From NCBI RefSeq assembly GCF_001649575.2, contig NC_051452.1:3195655-3259654 (forward strand): DNA of 64,000 nucleotides, in the 5' to 3' direction. The position numbers and the translations under genes are program-made. The stretch comes from Kryptolebias marmoratus. Taxonomy: Eukaryota > Chordata > Actinopteri > Cyprinodontiformes > Rivulidae. Within the stretch, counting starts at the first letter, position 1. Each line of letters begins with the position of its first letter. Under the pieces are notes generated by a model. The model worked only from the letters and a program-made list of their open reading frames with translations. It ran no database searches and was not told the origin of the DNA. Of this stretch, positions 1-13,219 are shown one piece after another.

Positions 1-166
1 GCTATCAAAGGTCTCAAATAAAGCACCTTTTGAGAATGTCAATGTTTGTTGGGAATTATCTTACAAAACTAGGAAGGATTTTTGGTTTATATATTAAAAG
101 TTATGGTTTTTTATTGATTTTAGTAAAAAAAATTGCAACTTTTAGGAAAATGCCCTGCAGGGACTG
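1..166 (+). mobile_element. BED-finger DNA element, copy 1 (3' part)
   Basis: This is the distal part of the 0.7-kb family described at 58922-59611, cut by the window edge. It carries the family segment from GCTATCAAAG through AGGAAAATGCC. It then jumps directly to CTGCAGGGACTG, so about 45 bp of the subterminal repeat present in other copies are deleted. Strand is that of the zinc-finger reading frame. Confidence 0.85.
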
Positions 167-1758
167 TCTATTCAGCTGTGGTGGAACTGTTTAAAAATCT
201 TTATCGAGACACAGAAATAATCATTTGTTTCATCAACAGAAAGTTAGATTTATTCATGTCACACACATTTGGGTTATGCTCCACTGGACATAGTATATAA
301 ATATAATATCCTTTGGTCTTTGATTTATTTTTTTTTGGATTCTAGTAATTTTGCCCGTGTTCTGTTGGTTACACAACGCTATCCTGTAAAAACATTCAGT
401 GTAAATAAGACAGAACAGCCACAGCTTGACAAATTAACTAATCTAAGTAATCAGGTGTTTAATTTGAATGCTGGGGCTCGTCTCTGTGTGACGGGAGCAT
501 CGTAGTGGTTCACAGCGACGGTTTGCGGGCGCAGTGGTTAGAGCGAGATTAGCTGGCGAACCCTAAGGAGCCACCCACGGCTTCGGAGCTGCAGGCGATG
601 GATATGGCTGCTGCTGATAAAACATAAAATGCATCAATAAAACTTTCATCCCTTTCAAACAGCCTTTTTTCTTCTCTGTTCCCAACATGGCTGATAAAAA
701 GCTGAATAAGATTACAAGCAGGATCCAGAAGCTTTATTAGACCGGAGATGGGAATTCAGTGAATTATTGATGGTTCATTTTGGAATGTCAAGGCTTAAAA
801 CATATGGAATCTATTTTTAGCCGTTAAGATTTGACAAAAAGCATGAACTATGGAAACCCTTCTTTATTTATTGTGGTAAAGAAAATCAGAGATTTCTAGA
901 ATTGCTCTTCAGAAGTTCAACATTCACTTGATGCTGTGACAAAATATGACCAGGATAAGCTTAAACCAACAGCTTTATATTTAGATTCTGGGCTGATTAC
1001 AATCACAAGTGCTATAAAAAACTTATTTTTCTTAATAGTTTTTATTCATCTGTGTATAATACATACACAAACCTGACTTTGGGCAAACATTCGGCAAATA
1101 AAAATACATGAATTATGGCATAAATGATGCCGTTAGATTTCAAAACTTAGCGAAAATGTCTATACTTGCATGGTTAAATTGAACTGAGAAGTGAAAGAAA
1201 AGTCTGGATTTTGGAAATGGAAAATTGGAGTTTAGTGTTAAGATTCTCTAATTGTTCAATGACAATTCATTTCCCCTAAAAAAGTGGATTTTCTAACTAA
1301 AGTCAGTCCTTCCCTTAATGTAAAATAGGCCTTAATTTATTTATTTTTAGTTTATATTGACCTAATACTATGAAATTATTATTATTTTCATACATTTCGA
1401 AGAAGCTGGTATTTGTCTTTGAGTGTTATTTAAATATAAATTCTTAGTTTACATCTTGCAGGCCTCTGACACCAAACACAGCAGAGTTCTTCATAACTGT
1501 GACGCTTCTTTTAATTAAATCTTGTATTGACCCAACGAAACCAATGCTGCTGCGCTGCAAAATTTATTACCCGCTCAAACCGAGCTAATGTAAAAATATC
1601 TGAGTGTTAGTTTTGTCGCTTACTCAGGTTCTTAATGTCCTTGCCCAAACTTCGAGCTGTAATATCTAAAAACAGTCTCACCTACTCTAAAGAAAAAGTC
1701 TAATTTTGCTGCCAAGGAGACCAATATTCGATAATGAAACCCAGCATCTACGAGTAAA
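167..1758. other. Intronic sequence, no recognised feature
   Basis: AT-rich sequence with no supported exon or recognisable repeat. A weakly tRNA-like stretch at about 525-570 was considered and rejected. Confidence 0.5.
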
Positions 1759-2453
1759 CACGTGAATCCGTGCATGGTTCGTTCTTTGGTTGTTTCAAAA
1801 TAAAACTGCAAAAACAAAACAAGCATGTGTTTTTTTGTTTTTTCGTTTTAGAAAAATTAGAAAAACTGCAATTGCATAAATAAAAAAGGGGCACGTTTTG
1901 TGTTTTTAAACCAAAGACAAGCTTTTATTTTGTTGTTAATTCAACGGAACCGGAAATGAAGACCTGAACTCCCAGCAGTCACCAGCAGGTGGCGGTAAAG
2001 TACACCTTCCGTTTCTTTAAAATCCACAAGAAGAAGAAGAACTTTTTCAGTTAGCGCTTCAGAATCTACCAGTTTAAAAATGGATCCGTTTGTCTTATTT
2101 TGAAGGAATCGACGCATTTCATTGAGAGCTGATGATCTTACCGTCAACAAGATTTCTTTCAGATTCCAAGGAAGTCATTAAATCAGGACATTACCGCCAC
2201 CTGCTGGTGACTGCCGGGAGTTCAGGCCCTTATTTCCAGATCATAAGGTCCCGTTGAATTAACAACAAAATAAAAGCTCGTCTTTGGTTTAGCCATTGCA
2301 GTTAAAAAAAACAAAACGTACCCCTTTTTTATTTTTGCAATTGCTGTTTTTCTAATTTCGTTTTAAAAACAAAAAAACACATGCTTGTTTTGTTTTTGCA
2401 ATTTTATTTTGAAGCAAAAAAACCAAAGAACGAACCGTACACGGATTCACGTG
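1759..2453 (-). mobile_element. Foldback element, copy 1 (long inverted repeats)
   Basis: The two ends are inverted copies: CACGTGAATCCGTGCATGGT at the left, and its near-complement ending ACGGATTCACGTG at the right. Inversion continues inward through AACAAACAAGCATGTG, AACAAAATAAAAGC and the CACCAGCAGGTGGCGGTAA / TTACCGCCACCTGCTGGTG block. The arms are about 270 bp around a short unique core. A 69-codon open frame at 1941-2150 on the minus strand spans core and arm. Nearly the same peptide is open in the second copy at 56596-56832. No transposase was seen, so it is probably a non-autonomous foldback or MITE-type element of unknown superfamily. Confidence 0.8.
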
Positions 2454-2927
2454 CAGTCACACTCTGGTCTCCCCCCTCCTTAAATTCTTTGCTCCTTGGG
2501 GCGATGGCATAATCTGACAGCGCCTCCGCTTATAGGTCTTCTCGCTGTCAGTCTCACTCCTCCAGAGGATGGGCACGTCAGGTGTTGAAAACCTCGTCCC
2601 CCCTCCCCCGTCTCCCCCAGGGCTCACTTGTCTACAGGAACAGCGCCTCCCATGTTTGACCTCGGGGGAGCAGGCGGAAGATTGGATCGAGCCGAGACGT
2701 CGGAGTCGGGGATGATTTTGTTTCTTTGCTGTATCGTTGCCATGCTGCACCAACTGTAACTTAAACTGTAAATTTTTATCATTTTAGTCATGACCTGAAG
2801 CACAATGAGATTTTTTATTTTTTTCCTTTTTGTTTGAAGGTTGCGCTTAATGGATTGAAACAAACTTCCGTTAAGGTAGATTTTAAACAGTTACCTCTAA
2901 AATAAATTGTTAGGTGTTTAAAACAAT
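2454..2927. other. Intronic stretch, GC-richer block, no gene
   Basis: Sequence between two transposons. It is locally C-rich (2580-2640), has overlapping short open frames on the minus strand, and has no family resemblance that I recognise. Confidence 0.45.
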
Positions 2928-3492
2928 CAGTCCCTCCAGGATTTCGCGGGGCATTTTCCTAAAAGTTGTGTTTTTTTTTTTTACTAAAATCAATAAAAAA
3001 ACATTTCTTTTAATATGTAAACCAAAAATCCTTCCTAGTTTTGTAAGATAATTCCCAACAAACATTGACATTCTCAAAAGGTGCTCTATTTGAGAACTTT
3101 GATAGCTTCTAAACTGACATTCATGAGCATTTCTGGATCGTCCCTGGTCTGCAGCTCTCCTCACATGTTTTGCAGACACAAAGTGTTTGTCGATGCGTTT
3201 ATGTTCCATGATTACACTGCAGGACGTGCAAAACAGCTGCNNNNNNNNNNNNNNNNNNNTTCCTGAGTTATTTGGGGTTGTTTTGTATTCCGCGCTACAC
3301 AAACCCACAAAGAAGAGACTAGACCGCAGAAACGGTGGCGAATCACTTCAGAAACAATAAATATTGGGTTAAAGTTGAGGGAAAGTTGCAGCGTTTTGGG
3401 CAAAGTTGCAAAAAGTTGCGATTTTGCGGGGTTTGCTTGATATTTTGCGTTAATAGTTGCGATCGCAACATCGAGAAGTCCTGGAGGGTCTG
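2928..3492 (-). mobile_element. BED-finger DNA element, copy 2
   Basis: Begins CAGTCCCTCCAGGATTTCGC and ends GTCCTGGAGGGTCTG. It is flanked by the direct repeat AACAAT (or AACAATCA if the boundary is moved 2 bp), a candidate target-site duplication. About 45 bp of the left subterminal repeat are missing. The zinc-finger frame (QLFCTSCSVIMEHKR, then HFVSAKH) lies on the minus strand. The 19-N gap at 3241-3259 replaces a larger part of the element, since roughly 150 bp present in the gap-free copy are absent here. Confidence 0.9.
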
Positions 3493-6400
3493 AACAATCA
3501 GGAACTGAAGCAGTTATATTTAAGAGTAGGCATAATTAAAAAACAAGCATTCTATTGGGAAAGTATTGATTTTTGCAATGAAAATATCACTAAAAACTCC
3601 CTTTTTTTTGCATAATTTATTGTCCAGGCCTTTAATTGAGACTAAAAGTCTGATTGGCCAGCTGTATGATTTGGTACACAAGATGTGAATGCATGGCTGT
3701 TAGCATATGATAATTTCTTGGAGTCTAAGAACTCGTTTGCTGTATTGATATTGCGTAGATTGATATCCCAAAGATAAGTCATTTTGCTGGCTGGTTTAGT
3801 TGCATGTTTTGTACTGGATGTGTCTTTGATCCACAGTGTTTATCTGCACTTTGAAGATTCTCGCAAACTTTGTGGCTCATTACCCATCGGGATTAGCTGA
3901 CTTCTTACAACGTGGTCTCCCACATTTCCTGCTGAAGCAGAATGATGATGTGCCGTACGTGTTTCAGATCGTCTCGTTTAAACATGCCTTTAATACAATT
4001 CCAAATCACCTCCATCAGCATCACCACCTTGCTTTGGGTTATGTATATTTAGCATCGCAGCCGAGCTCAGCCGCTTTGGAAACCTAATGTGCCAGAACTG
4101 TTTCCTTGTTTAGGAATAAATGAGTTGTTTGTGTACTCGATGCACAGAAAGCACATTTTCTTTGCTGTTCTTTCTTATCTGCTGTGTTTGGTACAAGCTC
4201 TCATGCGGTCCTGTTTGCCCCCTCATATCTCCACTGTTCCGCTCCTGAAATTAAAGTCACGACTTGGGAATGAACGGCTTCATTCACCATTGCAGCACAC
4301 ATTCCCAACAGATAACAAAGAATTGTTCCGCCGTATCACATTTCCACCGTTGTGGCCAAATCTGGCTCCCTGCGGTGCTTTTTTTTGCACAGCCTATATC
4401 TATTATTTCTGCACTGTTCCACCGCAATCAGATATGGCACGTCCCGACTGAAAATCCCCAACTTTAACCTTGTGAAAAAAGCTTCCAGATTGAACTATCT
4501 CAGCAGTTCCTAGCTTCTCTAAGCTGACAGAATGTCTTCATAGCAGTTCAGGGCTCCTCTGTGCCCATCTGCGCATCATCCCAGTTTGACAGGCGAGTGC
4601 ACAGGCGCCCACACATTTGCACACATGCACGAGCGCCGTCTCTGCTGAGAAGCAAGCGGCCAATTATGGGGTGCTGTGACAGGGAATGGCTGCAGGGAAG
4701 TCACTGTCCCCCCAGGCGGACCACGGTGCACCCGGCACTCTGCCAGCATGTCCACTGACAGTGAAAGGAAGCCTATGATACCTCTGAACGGAAAAACAAA
4801 GGCTCGATGGAAACCTTACAGATGTTGGAGAGGGTATGTTGGCGGCGTTTTCTCGGCAGACACTATAATCAAATCATATTGAACCGTGGTGCTCTGTGTT
4901 TACTCACCCACTCACTGACTTTATTGAGGGGAGAGAGAGGAAAAAAATCCTCCCATGGTTTCCCTCGACAAGCTCATCTCAGACTAAAATCAGGGTCAGT
5001 TCTTATAAAACATTCTCAACTTAGAAGTCAGAAAAGTTTCTGGCGAAAAAAACGAGACTTTTATTGGAACTTTGCATAGACAAACTTACATTCAGACCTA
5101 AAAATGTTGAATAAAAGCAGAAGTGGCTACGTTTTAATCGGATAAGTCATGCCGGGGGATAGAAATGCCAGAAAGAACAGACCCAAATGTTGGGTGTATC
5201 AATCCTCACACTCCCACCCTCGTGTCCTTCCAATGCCCTTTAGCCCCGCCCCCTTTGTGTACTTCATCGCTGCATGTCACGGTTTTTTTATTATCTTTAT
5301 TGACAATGAAAGGGTTTTTATTAAACGGCAGAAATATGGCGGCGGTGACGGTGTGAATACGACCAACAAGTCAGAACAAAACACATCTGAACAGCTGAAT
5401 ATCTCCTGCAACGACTTCGGAAAGCAAAAATACCTAAACTGGGCTTTTAAAATCGTACCGGCGCCGCCTTAAAATACCAAAACAGCGACCGGTCGGCCAT
5501 GTTGGATGTCGCAGTTACAATATGTGCACGATGAATGCATAAACATCTCGATAACCCCCCAATAAAAACAACAATTTGTTGAAAATTAAATGTGTTGCAA
5601 CATCAACAACATTAAGTTTTATGTATTTAGTTCGTACAGAGAATAAGTTAGCTTTAAAAAGACTTTAAAACGCAGCTACAAAACAGGCTTAACCTACTCA
5701 GGGTTTCTTTGTTTTCTGACTTAACTAACCTTAATGATGGAGCTGATGCTTAGTGGTACTGCAAGACTGCTGATCAACTTCAACTCCTAATTTCTGCACA
5801 TTTTTGCAAAATGGGTCAATCAGTCATCAAGTAAAAGGTGAAGCTAGGAGGGGGGAAGCAGATGAGTGCATAAATTAAGCCTAAATATCATGGCATTAAT
5901 GCCAAATCATTAAAACATTAATAGGCATCCCATTTTTTCTGTTCATTTCATTAAACTAATGGGCTGCAAGGTGCCGCCTGGCCTGTTATTAAAACATGAA
6001 AGTTTCCACATTAATCTCTCTGATGCTGTCCCAACTGTTTAATTTTATTCTCTTTTTTTTCTAAATGAAGATCCAAATTAAAAATTACACAATCCAGTCA
6101 GCAGGTTGTTAATGTTTATTATCCTAAATATTACATGAGAAGTTTTGAAAGTTGACTGGCGACTTTAATTTTTCCACTCACACAGTCAGATGCTTTATAA
6201 ATGAACATGGAAATCTAGTTTAAGTGGTATTTAATAACTAGTTGCCCTTAGTTCTTCATCACTGACGACGACGTACATGCAAACGATTTCTGCTGAGATT
6301 TTTGTTATAAAAAAGTCCAAATCAAAGGTAAATTTGTAACTTGGGGAAACAGAGGAACCTCCACATGATCCTGTTTTTGTTTTTTTAAGAGCACTGAATG

Positions 6401-6909
6401 CTTGATTTGTTGAAAGACATGGTTTTTACCTGTGATTATGTCTTATTTCAACATATAATCAACACCAGAACAGGTTAAGATTTTAGACAAGCTGTGATGT
6501 TGATAGAGCCCAACACGCCTCTGGTCTTATGGTAGTTTAGAGACGTACCGTGTCCACAAATAGAAACGACGGGCTGTTTGTTTAATTTGAACTGTGCCAT
6601 ACTTTACAGCGGGGTAGATGTGACAGCCTGCCTCGTGTTTGATGTTGGCCTTGAATCATGTTGGTCCCATTATGACAAACTTGTTCACTGCTCTGCTCTT
6701 CAATGTTACAGGTCCTTTTAAAAAACAGGCACTTTCAATCGCTTCAAAGGAGACAAAGACCTTTTTTTAGTGTTATAAATAAAAATTGAAGGTAAGCTGT
6801 TTGGAACTTGGAGCATTTGAAGTTCAAAATAGGACAATGCCTCTTGAATTTTCATTAATTTTGTGTTATTGCATCATCGATCCTCCCTCTATGGGTCAGA
6901 TGTGGGAAT
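3493..6909. other. Intronic sequence, no gene
   Basis: Mixed-composition intron DNA. Open frames at 3836-4451, 4561-5079 and 5149-5472 are short and overlapping, with no recognisable domain or conserved splice context. No repeat was recognised. Confidence 0.5.
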
Positions 6910-7101
6910 TACCATAAATACTGGAAAAGCTGCCTTAAAATGAACTACCGTAATTACTGGAATACATCAAATCTCTCTCTATATATAAGTTAGCAACTAT
7001 TTAGGTACCATAAATACTAGAAAAGCTGCCTTAAAATGAACTACCGTAATTACTGGAATACATCAAATCTCTCTCTATATATAAGTTAGCAACTATTTAG
7101 G
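6910..7101. repeat. Recent tandem duplication, 2 x 96 bp
   Basis: Two head-to-tail 96-bp units (6910-7005 and 7006-7101) both begin TACCATAAATACT and end CAACTATTTAGG. I see a single difference (CTGG versus CTAG), so the duplication is young or an assembly artefact. Confidence 0.95.
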
Positions 7102-10100
7102 CCCAGATTCAGACCAAAACCCACCATTTGGGAACCCCTAGCCCACACATTAAGACCTGTTGGCATATGACTAATCTATTGTAGTCAGCTTGTAAATCTG
7201 CAAAAAAAATCCTAGAGTGCAATAAAAAACCCAACCTGTACAACCTGATGAGGATTGTTTTTTAAGCAAGCGTGCAGACAGAATCCGAGTGCCCTAAATG
7301 ATGTAAAAATATCAATGTGCATGGATGTGACTCATCAGATAATCCCTGCAGAGAGAGAGATAGAGAGATCATATTTGACATTTGTTGTATAAAGGGAAAG
7401 CAGTGAATCAGGCAACAAAGAGGGTAATATCTCCTGACAAATTTGACAGCTGACAGTAAAATAAACATGAGTTTGAAGAGACGATACTGCAGCTTTTTTC
7501 CCCTTAAACTCTTTTCAAAGGTCTAACATAGCGTACTTTTTGCTAAGCTGTACATTAAAGACTCGAGCCTTGTTTTTTAGTCACAAATAGCCCCTTTCCA
7601 GCCTCACAAAGAGCTATAAATGACCCGTCTCGCTCCCTCCCCCTACTTCATCTGCTGCAGCTGGCTTAAACTCTCCTGCCACCAAAGACAGAACACGCTT
7701 GTTCCCTTCTCAGCCAATCAGAACCAGACCCTCCACCCTTTGGCATCCCGTCCTGGATGTCTTTCTGCGTGTCCACACATATGCACGTCGTCTANCCCCT
7801 CTTTCCTACACGCTTTCATACTTTTCCATCTGACAGCATGTCTCGTCCCTCGTGTGTTTCTGCAGCTCGAGCATCAGAATGCGCCGTGCAGTCGCGTCCT
7901 TGCTGCTACTTGTTGCACAGATCTGTTTTGATTCAGCGATTCACCTGAAGTGGACCCCGCTGTGTCCTTGATCTTAATGGAACTTCTTTAGTGGTCCACA
8001 AAGGCCACCATGGATGAAACCTTTAAGTCACAGCAAGGTGGTTCTTATTGTGTCAGCTCACTTTATTACAGAAAGGACAGACAGAGGCTCAACAGACTGG
8101 TTCAATGCTTTTAGAAATTGGGGTCAGAGTTTTTATTCTACTGTACTTTGAACAAAAACTGTATATATTATAGACCAAGTGTCCCCGCTTCCTTGAATGG
8201 GAACTGAAGCCAGTTGGACCCGGTTTAAGTCTTCACAAGGGATGTGAGGCTCTCCCACACACAATCGTGGCGTGACATGACCTTTTTATTAACCATGAAA
8301 TACCTAGTCACAGCTAAGTAGTTTTAAAAAATATAGCAGTGAGGGAAGAGCTATGGTAACCAGCTCAATCGAGCACTTTTTCCAAACAAAAGTGCTTAAC
8401 AGAGAAATACAAAACCTAAAAATGGTAATAAAATGAAGGTACCAAATTCAAAATGATTGTAACCAACAGTTGAAGCAAAACATGCACAACTATGGTAAAA
8501 TGGGTACAATTCAGCACACCTGGAAAAAAAATGTAAATGTATTTTATTTTTTTAACTAGGGCAACATACCATTGGTTTGCACGGAGCGTGTTAGTCTTCA
8601 AACTTGTCCTGGGACCAGCCAACAGGGACAGTTGACTCCTGAGTGAAGTTGGTCTTCAGATCAGACGAAATTGGTGTCAAACGTTTGTGCAGCAAAGACT
8701 TTCGTTTGCGCCGCTATCATTCTAAAGATATAAATAGAAAAGTTTCCAGGGGTCATCAACGGTCAATGAACATCTGTTCATGTTGGAACTGTGAATTTAT
8801 TTCAAATTTTATGTGCTGAATGTTATCATGAATAATTTATTTATAGCCTGGAAGAAATTCTGTTGGAACTAGATCTTATTCAGAATGAACAGGTTGGTAC
8901 AACACCTCCCAAAACGAACTCGGTGACCTGTATCTTAGCTTCTGACCACTAGAGTCAGATAAGTTAACCCTTTTCCAGCATTACTCCTATCCAGGCGCCT
9001 ACGCTTTGGTCCCTAACTCAAAATCATAAAGACTCATGGTTGAAATATTGTATTTGGATCTTGAAGACGCCTTCAAGATGTCGATGCTTTATTGGTTGTC
9101 CCTTTTTTTCATAAATGCAAAAACAATATCCATATATGGCATTTTAAAACTAGCTATATTTGTGCTTGGTAGGGAAAAATGACTAATGAAGTAGACATTA
9201 CAATGACTAATATTTTAAGAGAAATATGAAGCTGTTAACAAAAAAATGTTTACATTTGTGACTCTTTTCTAACTTGTACCTCTTTATTTCAAACTGAGCC
9301 CCTAAGAACATGCCCTTTCATTTTAAAACAGAAAGAATCAGAACCATTGGATGCACAACATAGACGGATAGGGTAGCCTCAGCAATTTCATGATAGAGAG
9401 GCTTCTATTAAATTGAGTGATTGGATCAGAATTTTTATCTATGACACTTTAAAGCCCCTATACAGACACTGCCATTTGTTTTGCTTTTCCAAACCATGTT
9501 TTTAAAACTCCACCAACAGATCTTAAGTTCTTTTTTTCCCCAAGTTATTCGAATTATCAAGGCAACGGCATTTTAGTCAGTTTAGATAACAAAGATCCAA
9601 GTGTTCAAAGTGGAAATAAATGTTTGTATTTTAGTGCTTCCATCTTTAATGTATTAACCTCCTTGGATTAAGCCAAAGGAGGTCACTTGTCCATTTGTGC
9701 TAACTGCGATTGCTTCTAAAACGTCTAAATGCTCATTTCTTAAGCTGAACCTTTCCCCCAGGCAGAGTAGAGCTGCCGGTGTTAGATAAAGTCTACAGAT
9801 GACGGATAACACTGAGTAATTCAAAATCCCAGTTTAGCTGTGTTTTCTGTGCCTTTATCATAAGTTTGTTTCAATACATTTGTAGATATCGTTTAAAAGC
9901 ATTTATTTATTTATTTTTTCTGAGCTCTTGAGCTCAAACAGCGAGGGATGGAAAGCATTGTCCTTAAATATGTTCCCTCTTGGCTTTAAACGGCTTTTTT
10001 CATGGCTCCTCGGTCCTGTTGGAGTGGGCGGCTGTGCAAACATCAGGACGTGACGGGTCTCAGCTGTCCGAGTGACAGTCGCGGAGTTTAACCGTGCACG

Positions 10101-10438
10101 CATACGGCACACGTGCGGTCGCTCTGACAGCCGGAGTTAACCGTCCTGCACTGAAATGCTCACTAAGCTTCTGCATTCCGCTTGAAACTAAACAGGCTTT
10201 AAACCAGAACTAACCCACAATCCTTATGGTCAAAGTAACCCTGATCCAGCCAAGGTTTGAAAATACTCACAATATTTTCTGTTTATGTTGAAGCAGAAAT
10301 CCCAGAGATAATGTTCCTGGCACTTAGTTAGTATTATTTGGAGTGGAACTGCATAAACTAAATTGCAACATGTTGTTTTTTTTTACCTTTGGGAGATTTG
10401 GTCTGTGTGTTTTAGTAACTTCCTCATTCTCCTGACAT
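7102..10438. other. Intronic sequence, no gene
   Basis: No exon or recognised transposon. There is a short GA-rich run near 7350-7370 and a single ambiguous base at 7796. Open frames at 7620-7948 and 9903-10112 show no family features. Confidence 0.5.
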
Positions 10439-10440
10439 TT

Positions 10441-10462
10441 TGTTGTTGTTGTTGTTGTTGTT
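10441..10462. repeat. (TGT)n microsatellite
   Basis: About seven uninterrupted trinucleotide units. Confidence 0.95.
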
Positions 10463-10738
10463 ACTTGAATTGCAAATGAAATCCCATGCATGACTCAAAA
10501 ATGGCATCTCTCCATTTTCATTTTATGCAGTTCCAGCTGGTTAGCTTTTATTTTTTTTTAAAGATATATTTATATAGATGCGATGTGAGTGTTACCTGAA
10601 AACTGACTAATTTACTAACTCGCATAACTATTCAACCACTGGGAAATTATTTTGGCTTAAAAACCATTTCCTTTTGTAACGCAACAAAGACTTTTGAAAA
10701 CTGCACTAGCCTAACTATTATCAATTTACCAGTGTTCG

Positions 10739-11462
10739 CTCGGATTTCGCGATGTTGCGATCGCAACTATTAACGCAAAATCAAGCAAACCCCGCGAAAT
10801 CGCAACTTTTTGCAACTTTGTCCAAAACACCGCAACTTTCCCACAACTTTAACCCAATATTTATTGTTTCTAAAGTGATTCGCCACCGTTTCTGCGGTCT
10901 AGTCTCTTCTTTGTGGGTTTGNNNNNNNNNNNNNNNNNNNNNNNNNNNNNNNNNNNNNNNNNNNNNNNNNNNNNNNNNNNNNNNNNNNNNNNNNNNNNNN
11001 NNNNNNNNNNNNNNNNNNNNNNNNNNNNNNNNNNNNNNNNNNNNNNNNNNNNNNNNNNNNNNNNNNNNNNNNNNNNNNNNNNNNNNNNNNNNNNNNNNNN
11101 NNNNNNNNNNNNNNNNNNNNNNNNNNNNNNNNNNNNNNNNNNNNNNNNNNNNNNNNNNNNNNNNNNNNNNNNNNNNNNNNNNNNNNNNNNNNNNNNNNNN
11201 NNNNNNNNNNNNNNNNNNNNNNNNNNNNNNNNNNNNNNNNNNNNNNNNNNNNNNNNNNNNNNNNNNNNNNNNNNNNNNNNNNNNNNNNNNNNNNNNNNNN
11301 NNNNNNAACTAGGAAGGATTTTTGGGTTAGATATTAAAAGTTATGGTTGTTTATTGATTTTAGTAAAAAAAAAAATTGCAACTTTTAGGAAAATGTCCCG
11401 CGAAATCAGGCATTTTAGCCGCAACAATCACAAAAAATGCCCGCGAAATCCTGGAGGGACTG
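10739..11462 (+). mobile_element. BED-finger DNA element, copy 3
   Basis: Enters at CTCGGATTTCGCGATGTTGC, so the outermost 10 bp or so of the inverted repeat are lost or mutated, and ends with an intact CCTGGAGGGACTG. The centre, including the zinc-finger region, is the N gap 10922-11306. Flanking element sequence on both sides confirms identity. Confidence 0.9.
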
Positions 11463-13031
11463 ATTTATGTAATATTCCTCTGTCTTTACAAACACTAGGT
11501 TTTAAAAACAGATCAAGCAAACCCCTCCAGCTTTGACAAAAAGTCTGTGAAATCAAACCCCTGTTTCTCTGGTCCACTCTGCTCCATAACATTTAGCGAT
11601 TGCCGCTTCTACAGATGTGTGTGCAGCTGGGGAATTGTTGCATTAACCCAACCGGTGCATCTTACGAACACAAAACAAAAGACTCCTTTTTTTTTACCCC
11701 CATCTGAAGAAAATGTACAAATTTCATCTTATATCTCCATATATGACTTTGTTTCCTCCCTCATGCTTTCATGTCTATGTTGGTCTATGTTGTTTTCCTT
11801 TTAGTAATATCATTTTTTTCCATTTTCTGTTTGTAGCAGTGCCACATATTTTAAAAATCTAAAACCAATTCTGTGGGCTTTGTTTTATATTTATTTTCTT
11901 TCACCATTTGGGCCAATTTGACAAAGCAGGATGTTTTCCATTACCTCTATCTACTGGAACTAAAGTAAAAGATGCCAAGTTTGGATCGTTGACCTTTCCA
12001 AAAACCCGAGCTCGCTGACAAGTTAATTTAGCAGGTTTAACTAAATGATGACAGTGCGACTCTTGTCATTTTGAACTGCACCCCCTGGTTCACAGAGGCA
12101 ACAATTAACCCTGGGTTTATGCTATTTTTAGACAATAACCCCTGTAAAGATTGAGGCCAGGCACCTCTGGAACAAAGCCAAACAGGTTAGTCAGGTTGAA
12201 CCCGCCAAAGTAAGATTAAACTGAATTTAACCCTGAGGGATTAGTTACAGTGCGGATTTAAAAGGGTGATTGGTAAACGGTGCAGTGGAAATGTCTTTTC
12301 AAGGCATTGTCTGCAGTTTCTTCTGAATTTATTATTTCCAAATGGCCATCTTTTATTCTGGATTAAATGATTTAGTTTGTAATTTCAATAAAAGCTTATC
12401 ATATTGTCATATACAGATATCATGCACTTGACTTCGACAGGAATATGCAGTTTTCTGCAGCAGTTTAAGAATTGAGGTTATTGAAATGTTTGTGAGACTG
12501 AGATAGTGCAGCTGTGGCTTTGGGAAAGGCAACCTGCTGTGTGGATTGGTTCCAGTCTGCTAGAAAACCAATCTTAACTTCCAGGGCAGATACAGCCTAA
12601 CGTAAACAGAAGTGTACTTGTGCCTCTTTTAAATCCTCCAAGCTTACGGTACATTCTGCAAGCGAGAACTCAAAGGCCTTTTTCCTCCTTCTGACCAATG
12701 TTGACTTATTCTTCAGGAAATGACACTGGTCTTCTCAGTTTTACCAGCCGTCAGCTGCAGCAGTTGGTTGTTTTTTCCCCTCAGAAACTCTGCCAGGCTG
12801 TCACTGAATTAATGTGCATCATTTGTCAACCTGTCTGCTCAGACAAACTTGAGCTAATTAAAGCGATGTCACTAATTTTCTTGCTGCCAAGTAGTTTATT
12901 TGCTGTTCTAATACATTTAAAAATCGTAACGTATTCTGTCCATTGTGCAAAAGCTTGTTTCGAAATGCGATCATGTGTTATATTTTCAGTCAAAGGAGTT
13001 AATCAGATTCCTGGCCATGATGTTGAGCCAT
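11463..13031. other. Intronic sequence, no gene
   Basis: T-rich and unremarkable; no exon, RNA gene or repeat recognised. Confidence 0.5.
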
Positions 13032-13219
13032 CAGTGGTGTCCAATCCTGGTCCTGGAGGACCACAATCCTGCAGGTTTTAGATGTTTCCCTGCTCTTCAG
13101 CAGCTCTTCAAGTTCTGCAGAAGCCTGCTAATCACTCAGTCACTCAAATCAGGCGTGTTAAATCAGGGAAACACCTAAAACCTGCAGGATAGTGGCCCTC
13201 CAGGACCAGGATTGGACAA
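13032..13219. mobile_element. Short hAT-type MITE (GTGTCCAATCCTGGTCCTGG)
   Basis: Left end CAGTGGTGTCCAATCCTGG and right end CCAGGACCAGGATTGGACA are inverted copies. Inner segments CCTGCAGGTTTTAGATGTTT / AACACCTAAAACCTGCAGG also pair. The right terminus is degraded compared with the copy at 25430, so no target-site duplication can be called. Confidence 0.8.

Noticed and set aside
525..600. tRNA-like or SINE promoter stretch (GCGCAGTGGTTAGAGCG)
   Set aside because: It resembles an A box, but no B box follows at the right distance and no cloverleaf could be folded by eye.
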